From: Dysgonomonas sp. UBA7710
GTDB taxonomy: Bacteria > Bacteroidota > Bacteroidia > Bacteroidales > Dysgonomonadaceae
DNA: 64,000 bases
NCBI RefSeq assembly: GCF_002482385.1
Contig: NZ_DLFW01000041.1
Location: forward strand, 109,871 to 173,870
Reading direction: 5' to 3'
Under the pieces are notes generated by a model that had not been told where the DNA came from, ran no database searches, and saw nothing but the letters and a program-made list of their open reading frames with translations. Made by a program: the position numbers and the translations under genes. Shown here one piece after another: positions 8,916-16,762 of the stretch. Within the stretch, counting starts at the first letter, position 1; each line of letters begins with the position of its first letter.

Positions 8916-9803
8916 ATGAATAAATCTTTATATACAATCAGTTGCATCCTGCTATCAGGCTTTATGGCAGCATGCGGAGGTAGTTCAAACAAGGCTGAAA
9001 GCAGCAATACTAATATGGACGAAAGTAAAACAGAAGAAAGCAAGTTGCCTGAATATAGAGCTCTTGATAAGCCGCAGGTTAACTTATCCGAGTTTAAAAC
9101 AGACAAAGATGGCTACATTATCCTGTTTGATGGAAAAGACCTGAAAGGCTGGCGTGGATACGGCAAAGATAATGTTCCGGGAAAATGGACAATAGATAAT
9201 GGAGCTATTAAATTCAAAGGTTCGGGTGGTGGAGAAGCACAGGACGGAGACGGAGGTGATCTGATTTTTGCACATAAGTTCAAAAATTTCGAACTCGAAC
9301 TGGAATACAAAGTAGCTAAGGGAAGTAATTCCGGTATATTTATTCTGGCGCAAGAAATAGAATCCAAAGATCCCAAAACAGGAGAGATGAGAATGGAGCC
9401 TATTTATATTTCTTCTCCTGAAGCACAGGTTTTAGATAACGAAAATCACCCTGATGCAAAATTGGGTAAAGATAACAACCGCAAGTCAATGTCATTATAT
9501 GATATGATCCCGGCTAAACCACAAAACGCGAAGCCTTTCGGCGAGTGGAACCAGGCTAAGATAATGGTCTATAAAGGGACTGTGATACATGGGCAAAACG
9601 GTGAAAACGTGGTTGAATATCATCTTTGGACTCCACAATGGACAGATATGCTGCAAGCAAGCAAATTCAGCAAGGAAAAATGGCCGCTGGCTTTCGAATT
9701 ATTGAATAATGTAGGAGGACCAGACCGGGAAGGATATATCGGACTCCAGGATCATGGAGATGATGTATGGTTCCGCAATATACGTATAAAGGTTTTAGAT
9801 TAA
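8916..9803 (+). CDS. DUF1080 lipoprotein (3-keto-glycoside hydrolase-like)
   Basis: A 295-residue lipoprotein. The start at 8916 (MNKSLYTISC) is preferred over the in-frame ATG at 8847, which overlaps the previous gene, because it places a signal peptide and lipobox (GFMAAC, Cys about residue 20) at the N-terminus. The rest is one DUF1080 concanavalin-like domain: FDGKDLKGWRGYG at its start, and SNSGIFI, VEYHLWTPQW and LQDHGDDVWFRNIRI strands later. DUF1080 proteins are annotated 3-keto-disaccharide hydrolases and have been tied to cleaving 3-keto-glycosides. With the two dehydrogenases upstream and an isomerase-like gene downstream, it probably cleaves the oxidised glycoside in the periplasm or at the surface. 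Confidence 0.88.
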   Translation: MNKSLYTISCILLSGFMAACGGSSNKAESSNTNMDESKTEESKLPEYRALDKPQVNLSEFKTDKDGYIILFDGKDLKGWRGYGKDNVPGKWTIDNGAIKFKGSGGGEAQDGDGGDLIFAHKFKNFELELEYKVAKGSNSGIFILAQEIESKDPKTGEMRMEPIYISSPEAQVLDNENHPDAKLGKDNNRKSMSLYDMIPAKPQNAKPFGEWNQAKIMVYKGTVIHGQNGENVVEYHLWTPQWTDMLQASKFSKEKWPLAFELLNNVGGPDREGYIGLQDHGDDVWFRNIRIKVLD

Positions 9804-9830
9804 TAGTTTTTTAGAGTTTGGTTATCAATT

Positions 9831-9860
9831 CCGTAGGGGAGTTTAAAGACTCTCCTATGG
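9831..9860 (+). other. Intra-operon stem-loop
   Basis: Arms 9831-9841 and 9850-9860 pair over 11 positions, including wobbles, around an 8-nt loop, in the 94-nt gap between the DUF1080 and isomerase genes. No T-run follows, so mRNA processing or partial attenuation is likelier than full termination. Confidence 0.55.
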
Positions 9861-9897
9861 AGTATGTTTCAGTATTAACAATCCAGAAATAAATATC

Positions 9898-10812
9898 ATG
9901 AAAAATAAGGTTTATTTACTGTTGGTATTAGCTTCATTAATAATATTACCACAAACGATTCATGCACAGAACAAAGGAAATGCAAAAAAAGATATAGCCA
10001 TACAGTTATATTCAGTCAGAGATAGAATTGGCAGTTATGTAAATCAAACAGGGAAGTATGATGCCGATTATACAGCAATACTCAAAGAACTGGCACAAAT
10101 GGGGTATACCGCAGTAGAAGCAGCCGGATATAATGATGGCAAATTCTATAACCGCACACCACAGGAATTCAGAAAAGACGTAGAAACAGCCGGGTTGAAA
10201 GTCCTGTCTTCACATTGCACCAAACCATTGGCACCCGAAGAGCTGGCTTCCGGCGATTTTACAGAATCTTTAAAATGGTGGGATACAGCAATTAAAGCAC
10301 ATAAAGATGCCGGAATGACTTATATTGTTACCCCATGGCTGGAGATACCTAAGACAGTTAAAGACTTAAAAACGTATTGTGATTATTACAACGAAATAGG
10401 TAAAAGATGTAAAGCTAACGGGCTGAAATACGGATATCATAACCATGCCCATGAATTCCAGAAAGTAGAAGACGAAGTAGTGATGATGGACTACATGATT
10501 GAAAATACAAATCCGGAATTTGTATTTATTGAGATGGACGTATATTGGGTCGTAATAGGCAAAAATAGTCCGGTCGATTATTTTAACAAATATCCGGGCA
10601 GATTCTCTGTCCTGCATATAAAAGACCATCGTGAAATCGGACAAAGCGGGATGGTCGGATTTGACGCTATCTTTAAGAATGCCGAAACAGCCGGTGTAAA
10701 ACATATCATCGTTGAAGTAGAAAAATATAGCACGACTATTGAAGAAAGTATAAAAACCAGTCTGGAGTATCTGCTCGATGCCCAATTTGTGAAAGCCAGC
10801 TATAGTAAATAA
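9898..10812 (+). CDS. Secreted sugar phosphate isomerase/epimerase-like TIM barrel
   Basis: A 304-residue protein of the xylose isomerase-like TIM barrel family, with a signal peptide (about residues 1-24, ending IHAQN). Visible family features are IAIQLYSVRDRI at the first strand, MGYTAVEAAGYNDG, GLKYGYHNHAHEF with its paired histidines, FIEMDVYWV, LHIKDHREIG and IIVEVEKY. The acidic and His residues match a divalent-metal site. In analogous operons this gene product acts on the keto-sugar released by the DUF1080 hydrolase, as an isomerase or lyase. Export agrees with the periplasmic location of the preceding two enzymes. The exact reaction is inferred from context. Confidence 0.85.
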   Translation: MKNKVYLLLVLASLIILPQTIHAQNKGNAKKDIAIQLYSVRDRIGSYVNQTGKYDADYTAILKELAQMGYTAVEAAGYNDGKFYNRTPQEFRKDVETAGLKVLSSHCTKPLAPEELASGDFTESLKWWDTAIKAHKDAGMTYIVTPWLEIPKTVKDLKTYCDYYNEIGKRCKANGLKYGYHNHAHEFQKVEDEVVMMDYMIENTNPEFVFIEMDVYWVVIGKNSPVDYFNKYPGRFSVLHIKDHREIGQSGMVGFDAIFKNAETAGVKHIIVEVEKYSTTIEESIKTSLEYLLDAQFVKASYSK

Positions 10813-10858
10813 TTAAGCTTTTTCTATCTGTAGAAAAATTGAATTAAGCCTTTGATAT

Positions 10859-12244
10859 ATGAGCCGGATAATAATATTATTACTCGTTTTAAGTTTCATT
10901 TGGTTAAATTCCTGCACTGATTCGAAAAGCAGGATATTATTTAATGGTAACGGCAATAAAGATTGGCAAACTGTCGGTAATGTTTCTATAAATGACAGCA
11001 TACTAATACTCTCAGGACCAAATTCCCGTGCCACACTGAAAAACGGTAAATATAAAGATTTCGACTTAAAGTTAGTATTACGAACCACACAAAATGGCAA
11101 AGGCTTTATCTGTTTTCATACTGATGATTCCGGTAAAGGCTACCGGATAGCAATTAACAATGACGCTACTGACCCGATATGGTGGAGAATGACTGGTAGC
11201 CTCTTATCTGTACGCAATCTCACCAAAAGTCTGGTAAAAGATAATCAATGGTTTACTATGAATATCCGGGTAGAAGGTCAATCCATAGTAGTGAAAGTGA
11301 ACGGAGAGCCTGTTGTAGAATATATAGAACCCGCAGATCCGTTGCGTATATCACCAAACGATAAATGTATTCTCTCGAGCGGTACAATTTCGGTAGCAGG
11401 CAAAGGGGACGGAGCTATAGAGCTTAAAAATATTTCAATTGAAACACTCGACAGAAAAGATATAAACATTCCTGCGCAACTGACCATTGCTAAAGACGAA
11501 CAAAACGATGACATACTTCATCTTCATCAGGAAGATTTTCCGGTTCTCGATTATCATGTACATTTAAAAGGAGGATTTACAAAGGAAGCAGCGGCAAAGC
11601 AATCACGAAAGACAGGTATTAACTATGCCGTTGCTCCTAACTGCGGAATTGGATTTCCGGTTACAAACGACAAAGATGCCTTTAATTTTCTGGACACAAT
11701 GCATACCCAACCCTTCATACTTGCTATGCAGGGCGAAGGCCGGGAATGGGTAACAACTTTCTCTGAAAAGGCCCGGCACGGGTTTGACTTTGTATTTACA
11801 GATGCTTTGACCTTTAATGACCTAAGAGGGCGACGGGTGCACTTATGGGTAAATGAAGAAGTTGTAATCAATGATGAGCAACAATACATGGACATGATTG
11901 TTGATCGAATATGTTCGGTTTTACAAGAGCCGGCTGATGTATATGTCAACCCATTCTTTCTTCCTGAACAAATGAACGACCGTTATGATGCATTCTGGAC
12001 TGAAGACAGGATAAATAAAGTCATCGATGCGCTCGCTAAAAGTGGTATGGCTTTAGAAATAAATGAACTATATAACATTCCCAACAAAACGATCATAATG
12101 AAGGCAAAAAGAGCCGGAGTTAAATTTACTTTTGGCTCAAATAATATTAGCCCGGAAGTAGGAAGATTGGAATATTCCATACGCATGAAAAAAGAATGTA
12201 ACTTAATGCAACTGGATATGTACAAGCCAAAAGTTAAACTTTGA
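10859..12244 (+). CDS. DUF1080-PHP fusion lipoprotein
   Basis: A 461-residue lipoprotein (signal peptide and lipobox WLNSC, Cys about residue 19). Residues about 25-200 form a DUF1080-like concanavalin domain (ILFNGNGNKDWQTVGN, GFICFHTDDSGKGYRIAI). Residues about 225-461 look like a PHP metallohydrolase domain: HxH at 233/235 (LDYHVHLKGG), a Glu in ALEINE (400), and a final motif FGSNN (425-429) where active PHP proteins usually have GSDxH. The last motif is therefore degraded, and full metal binding is uncertain. It lies 46 nt after the isomerase gene and seems to end the operon. It may bind or cleave a keto-glycoside and act on the product. The architecture is unusual to me. Confidence 0.75.
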   Translation: MSRIIILLLVLSFIWLNSCTDSKSRILFNGNGNKDWQTVGNVSINDSILILSGPNSRATLKNGKYKDFDLKLVLRTTQNGKGFICFHTDDSGKGYRIAINNDATDPIWWRMTGSLLSVRNLTKSLVKDNQWFTMNIRVEGQSIVVKVNGEPVVEYIEPADPLRISPNDKCILSSGTISVAGKGDGAIELKNISIETLDRKDINIPAQLTIAKDEQNDDILHLHQEDFPVLDYHVHLKGGFTKEAAAKQSRKTGINYAVAPNCGIGFPVTNDKDAFNFLDTMHTQPFILAMQGEGREWVTTFSEKARHGFDFVFTDALTFNDLRGRRVHLWVNEEVVINDEQQYMDMIVDRICSVLQEPADVYVNPFFLPEQMNDRYDAFWTEDRINKVIDALAKSGMALEINELYNIPNKTIIMKAKRAGVKFTFGSNNISPEVGRLEYSIRMKKECNLMQLDMYKPKVKL

Positions 12245-12299
12245 ATATTCGCAATCGATATTTCCTCAATCACAGGTATAAGAGTCTACCTAAAATATT

Positions 12300-13244
12300 T
12301 TATTTCCATCTGAAATATTTTTTCAGAACCCGCCCAACGCTATTAACGGCTGCATGAAGTTTAAGAGGCGTAATGGATTTTCCGGCTATGATGATAATAA
12401 CAGCGGATAAAATCAAAACAATACCTGTAGCTAACCTTACAGTAAGAATCTCTCCAAAAATCGCTATGCCGATAACTACAGCTGTAAGTGGCTCCAGTGC
12501 GCCCATTATTGCAGTCGGTGTAGAACCGATAGCATGCACTGCTTTAACCATTGTAATCAGGGATATAACAGTAGGAACCAATGCCAGCATGGCAGCCCAC
12601 ATCCACATAGAAGGTGTTGTAAGTAGTTGTAGATGGTTCTTTGTTTCGGAGAATGAATGTACTACAATTACCAGCATGCAAAAAATCAGAACATAAAATG
12701 TAAGTTTTACGGATGACATCATTAATGTTGATTTGTTCACAACTATTATGTAGACTGCATATGTTAGGGATGACAACATCACCAGTAATACCCCTATTGA
12801 ACTTAATGTACTCCCACCCTCTCCATTATAAAGTAGAGCTATCCCTCCCAGAGCCAATGAAATAGACAATACGGTCACCATAGATAGTTTCTCTTTAAAG
12901 AATAGAGCCATTATAACAGCCACCATTACAGGATAAACAAAAAGAATGGTAGATGCTACCCCTGCATCCATATAGTGAAAACTGGTGAATAAGGACAAAG
13001 CTGAAGTGGCAAACAATATACCTAAAATACCTAACAGGCCTAATTCCTTTCGGGTTACGCCAAACGATTTCTTTTGTACGAAGATTATCCCGGCGAGGAT
13101 TATAGCTGCCAAAGAGAACCTGTAAAATAATACCGAATTCACATTTAGTCCTTCCTTATACAGGAACAATGCGCCAAGAGGATTTGTCCCATAGCTTACA
13201 GCTGCAATAACACCGTATATAGTACCTTTTAGTTTTGTGCTCAT
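12300..13244 (-). CDS. EamA/DMT-superfamily transporter
   Basis: A 314-residue inner-membrane protein with ten predicted helices made of two EamA repeats, the usual architecture of drug/metabolite exporters. The first repeat starts IYGVIAAVSYGTNPLGALFLY, and the second begins near SIGVLLVMLSSLTYAVYIIV. The C-terminal half has the typical PTAIMGALEPLTAVVIGIAIF stretch. The substrate is unknown; relatives move amino acids, nucleotides or metabolites. It is convergent with the DUF1080-PHP gene (55 nt apart) and downstream of a TonB receptor on the same strand (102 nt gap). A functional link to that receptor is possible but not shown. Confidence 0.85.
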   Translation of the reverse strand: MSTKLKGTIYGVIAAVSYGTNPLGALFLYKEGLNVNSVLFYRFSLAAIILAGIIFVQKKSFGVTRKELGLLGILGILFATSALSLFTSFHYMDAGVASTILFVYPVMVAVIMALFFKEKLSMVTVLSISLALGGIALLYNGEGGSTLSSIGVLLVMLSSLTYAVYIIVVNKSTLMMSSVKLTFYVLIFCMLVIVVHSFSETKNHLQLLTTPSMWMWAAMLALVPTVISLITMVKAVHAIGSTPTAIMGALEPLTAVVIGIAIFGEILTVRLATGIVLILSAVIIIIAGKSITPLKLHAAVNSVGRVLKKYFRWK

Positions 13245-13346
13245 TTTTTCAACTTTTCTATGGGATGCAAAAGTAGATAAATAGTCTGTTAATTCTTTTT
13301 ATAGTAAATGAGAATTATTGGGACTTATGGTTTGCCCTTTACTATG

Positions 13347-15221
13347 TTAAAAATTAAAGTTTACTCCGCCCATGAATGTAGCACGTGGCATAGGAAAGCC
13401 AAGCATTGTCTCGTATTTTCTTGCTAATAGGTTATCTCCCTTAGCAAAAACTTCGAGCCATTTCATTGCACGATAAGACGCACGGGCATCTACTAATGTA
13501 TAGCTGCTTTTTTGAGCATTGTCTCCGGTAGAAAGATACAGTTTATCTATAAGTTGTGCACCTGCACTAAATGAAAACTTACCCGGATTGTACGACATAC
13601 CTGCATATAGCTTATGTCTCGGGGCACCTGTTATGGGTGTATCCATATGGAGATAACTGTAATTAGTATGCAATCTGAAGTTTTTCAGCAGTTGATAATT
13701 GAGGCTGAATTCTATTCCTTTGTTGGTAAACTCACCCACATTACGGTTTTGCGGACGACCATCTACCTGAACGGTCTCTACTATGTTATCCCCTTCGGTG
13801 TAGAAAAAAGTCAATTCTGCTGACATACGATTGTCAAACAAGCCTTGTGTTATGGAAAGATCATAACTCCAGCTACGTTCGGGCAATAAATCTTCATTGG
13901 CAGAAGCATACATATACAATTCACGCAAATTAGGTGTACGAAAGCCTTTGGACGCAGAGAATTTCAAGTGTGTATAATCAGATGCCTTTACCGAAAAACC
14001 TGCTTGTGGTATCCATTCAGTCCCATATAACTTGTGATTTTCCAAACGGATTCCAACATTCAGCATAAATATATCCACTTCTTGTTGTGCAAAAAGATAG
14101 CCGGCTACTTCGTGAAGTTTAATATGATCGGCATATACCTCTGTCTCAGGATCACGGTAAGCGTTTCCACCATATATCTTTGCATCGAATCCTCCTGTTA
14201 TTGTATTTCCTTTAAACAGGCTTGCCGACTGGTAAATATTCGCACCACCCATATAGTCTGTGGAATTGAAAAGATACGGACGAGGTGTTTCTCCTGCAAA
14301 ATAACCGTCGTTTATTTCATGGTCACCCCAGTTGTAATACAGGTTTACGGCTCCACTGGTTTTACCATAATTATTCTCGATAGACAGGCCCGACATACCG
14401 CGCAGTACATCGGCTGTTCCATCCAGCATAGGCTTGCTTTCTGTTCCCGGATTTTGGGATTTGGACCTGGCAATATTTACATTACCTGTTACATTCCATT
14501 CCTCTGTAAGTTCATAACCCAGTTTTGTAAATCCACTGAAAGATTCGAAACCGGAATTGATACGATGCCCGTCGGTGCGTTCGTAATTACCGCTTACCAC
14601 ACCTGCAAACCGCCCATTACGATAGGTATCTGTAATGGAATAGCGTTGTGTACCATAGGAGCCTCCCGTCAATCTTGCCGAAAGCTTATTACCATCTGCC
14701 GTCGCCCTGCGGGTTATGATATTGATGGCTCCCCCCATCGCATTGGAACCGTAGAGAATAGATGCCGCACCGCGTGAAACTTCTACACGTTGCGCATCTG
14801 ATGCAATATAAGCATCAGCCACAGGATGCCCATAAATGGTCGCATATTGGGGATGTCCGTCTATCAGGATAAGCACGCGTCCGGCCCCTCCACCGAAACC
14901 ACGCAGGCTGATACCACCCGCCGCACCGGTAGATACTCCGTATCCTGCTATCCCGCGGGATGTAACGAACAGGCTGGGAACATATTTCATCAAAACGGGA
15001 AGGAGATTAGTCTCTTCACTCTGTTCTATTATTTCACGGTCTACGATACTTACCGGCACAGGGATTATATCGCGCTGAACAGGTATACGCGAACCTGTTA
15101 CTACGACTTCGTTCAGGGCATATTTTCTTGTTGATGCAGTATCAGTCACTTGTTGGTTTTGAGCCTGAACCGATGTTGACAGCAGGATACTGCAAATAAT
15201 CAGGTTTCGTATTCTTTTCAT
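13347..15221 (-). CDS. TonB-dependent outer-membrane receptor (BtuB/CirA-like size)
   Basis: A 624-residue receptor with a signal peptide (ending VQAQN) and a TonB-box-like segment (YALNEVVVTGSRI, about 32-44). It has a plug domain (about 45-165, with RGFGGGAGRVLILIDG and YGSNAMGGAINIITRR) and a 22-strand barrel ending in FNF. It lacks the N-terminal carboxypeptidase-like domain carried by the other receptors here and is close to the vitamin B12/colicin receptor length. No cobalamin riboswitch box was seen upstream. It lies just downstream of the PepSY/siderophore receptor pair, separated by a terminator, so it probably has its own promoter. The ligand is unknown; a metal chelate is the likely class. 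Confidence 0.88.
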   Translation of the reverse strand: MKRIRNLIICSILLSTSVQAQNQQVTDTASTRKYALNEVVVTGSRIPVQRDIIPVPVSIVDREIIEQSEETNLLPVLMKYVPSLFVTSRGIAGYGVSTGAAGGISLRGFGGGAGRVLILIDGHPQYATIYGHPVADAYIASDAQRVEVSRGAASILYGSNAMGGAINIITRRATADGNKLSARLTGGSYGTQRYSITDTYRNGRFAGVVSGNYERTDGHRINSGFESFSGFTKLGYELTEEWNVTGNVNIARSKSQNPGTESKPMLDGTADVLRGMSGLSIENNYGKTSGAVNLYYNWGDHEINDGYFAGETPRPYLFNSTDYMGGANIYQSASLFKGNTITGGFDAKIYGGNAYRDPETEVYADHIKLHEVAGYLFAQQEVDIFMLNVGIRLENHKLYGTEWIPQAGFSVKASDYTHLKFSASKGFRTPNLRELYMYASANEDLLPERSWSYDLSITQGLFDNRMSAELTFFYTEGDNIVETVQVDGRPQNRNVGEFTNKGIEFSLNYQLLKNFRLHTNYSYLHMDTPITGAPRHKLYAGMSYNPGKFSFSAGAQLIDKLYLSTGDNAQKSSYTLVDARASYRAMKWLEVFAKGDNLLARKYETMLGFPMPRATFMGGVNFNF

Positions 15222-15586
15222 TATTCTCTATTAATTTCCTTTTTGCTTAGATATAAACTAATGAATATTAATACAAATATCTGTTTTTTTTCTCAAATTA
15301 TTCTCTACGTTTGACAAATGAGAAAAAAATATTCATAAAAGTGAATAATAGCAAATCTGAAGGAATAAAGTTATCAGGAAATATCCTGAATCAGTCAACA
15401 ACCCAAGCTAAATAGTGTTACATGATGAAAACGAAAAAGTGAGCAGGCATTAATACTGCTGTGTATATTTCCAAAGCATACTTTATACATAGATGACACA
15501 CTGCAATACCGCGAGATATCAAAAGAACAAAGGCCGCCTGCTATAATGCCGACAGCCTCATTTATATATTCAATGGTTATTCCAAT
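15222..15586. other. Intergenic region between PepSY gene and TonB receptor
   Basis: No gene is visible. The right part holds a leftward terminator for the PepSY gene (15524-15558). The left part must contain the promoter of the TonB receptor that starts at 15221, but I could not place a convincing -33/-7 pair. No cobalamin or other known riboswitch was recognised. Confidence 0.5.
15524..15558 (-). terminator. Terminator of the siderophore receptor-PepSY operon
   Basis: On the minus strand AGGCTGTC (15558-15551) pairs with GGCGGCCT (15538-15531), with two G-T wobbles, and is followed by TTTGTTCTTTT. It lies about 30 nt after the PepSY stop codon. Confidence 0.7.
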
Positions 15587-16762
15587 TTATTTCTCCACTT
15601 TCGGCTTCTTTTTCTTAAGCCATATAATAAAACCGGTCACGGGTAAACTGGCAATAATAAAGCTTGCCAGAAACATGATTATCTTGCCCGGTAAACCTCC
15701 TATTGCCCCAACATGAATATCATAAGTCATACGGTAGAACTTATCCGCATTGGAAGATTCCTCATAACTTATGCCATATATACCTCCGCCTTCCAATTCC
15801 TGCAATGAGTTACGGTCAAAAAAACGAAAATGCCGCTTGTAATACGTCTCATTATTATCAGCCGAATTAAAACAAATACGGTAAGCACCTGTTTCCCCGA
15901 TAGGGAAATCAAATATAAATACACCTTGTTCTCCTATTTTATATTCCTGCTTAACACGTTCCCACAATACATCATCCGGATTTGAAAATGAGGAAACCAA
16001 AGTAGTATCGGAAAAAGCCGGAGTCCACTCTTTGAGTTCTTCTCCTCCGGAGATTACTTTATAATAAGTATTTGAATACCATTTGAAACTCCATGTCAGC
16101 CCTGTTAGAGCGAAAATAAGGGCAAACAAGACCGTATAAAATCCTAATACTTTATGCAATTCGTAGAATAACATAAATGATCTGCTTTTCCGTTTTATAA
16201 CCAGCCCCGCCTTTATTGCCTTTTTCTTCCATTTACGCGGAATCCACAGCACAATTCCGGTTATTGTTACTATCGCAAATATAACAACTGCCCAACCCAC
16301 TATCTGATGCCCTATGGCATAAGGTAACCAGAGATTGCGATGACCGGAAAGAATAAAACCGAAAAAATCGCCACTATAAGTTTGTTCTCCAATATATTCG
16401 CCCGAATAAGGGTTTAACAACAGAAGAGTATATCCTTTTTCGCTATGATTATATGCCACTGTAACGGGTTTGTCCCGTTTACTGTAACTTACGCCGTAAA
16501 TTGCATTCAGGCTGTCACCGGGTAGTTTGAATACATATGGCTCTGCCTTCTCTTTGAGCTGATGGGGTGACAAAAACGGCTTATCTTCCTCTACAACAGA
16601 TTGCTGAGGCTGGAAGATGCTGCGTAGTTCTTCCTGAAAAGTATAAATGCAACCGGTGATAGCTATAATAAAAACAATAATCCCTGATATTAAACCAAGC
16701 CAAAGGTGCGCCCAATGGCACACCTTACGGAATGAAAAGCTTTTCTTCTGTTTTGTGTTCAT
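15587..16762 (-). CDS. PepSY-associated transmembrane protein (iron-uptake reductase-like)
   Basis: A 391-residue inner-membrane protein with four main helices: the first in LWLGLISGIIVFIIAITG, two central ones, and the last near IIMFLASFIIASLPVTGFII. Large periplasmic PepSY segments lie between them. Conserved histidines in HWAHLWLG and GHRNLWLP match the family and could ligate haem. Such proteins sit beside siderophore receptors and are thought to reduce or release iron in the periplasm; XusC of Bacteroides is a relative as I recall. Its ATG overlaps the stop of the upstream TonB receptor gene by one base (TAATG), so the two are translationally coupled. Confidence 0.88.
   Translation of the reverse strand: MNTKQKKSFSFRKVCHWAHLWLGLISGIIVFIIAITGCIYTFQEELRSIFQPQQSVVEEDKPFLSPHQLKEKAEPYVFKLPGDSLNAIYGVSYSKRDKPVTVAYNHSEKGYTLLLLNPYSGEYIGEQTYSGDFFGFILSGHRNLWLPYAIGHQIVGWAVVIFAIVTITGIVLWIPRKWKKKAIKAGLVIKRKSRSFMLFYELHKVLGFYTVLFALIFALTGLTWSFKWYSNTYYKVISGGEELKEWTPAFSDTTLVSSFSNPDDVLWERVKQEYKIGEQGVFIFDFPIGETGAYRICFNSADNNETYYKRHFRFFDRNSLQELEGGGIYGISYEESSNADKFYRMTYDIHVGAIGGLPGKIIMFLASFIIASLPVTGFIIWLKKKKPKVEK

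Noticed and set aside
14034..14777. A 247-codon plus-strand open frame
   Set aside because: Antisense to the barrel of a clear TonB receptor; the composition looks like a frame shadow, with many Cys and Ile.
15222..15586. Cobalamin riboswitch for the BtuB-sized TonB receptor
   Set aside because: No B12-box-like sequence or the expected folded leader was found on either strand.
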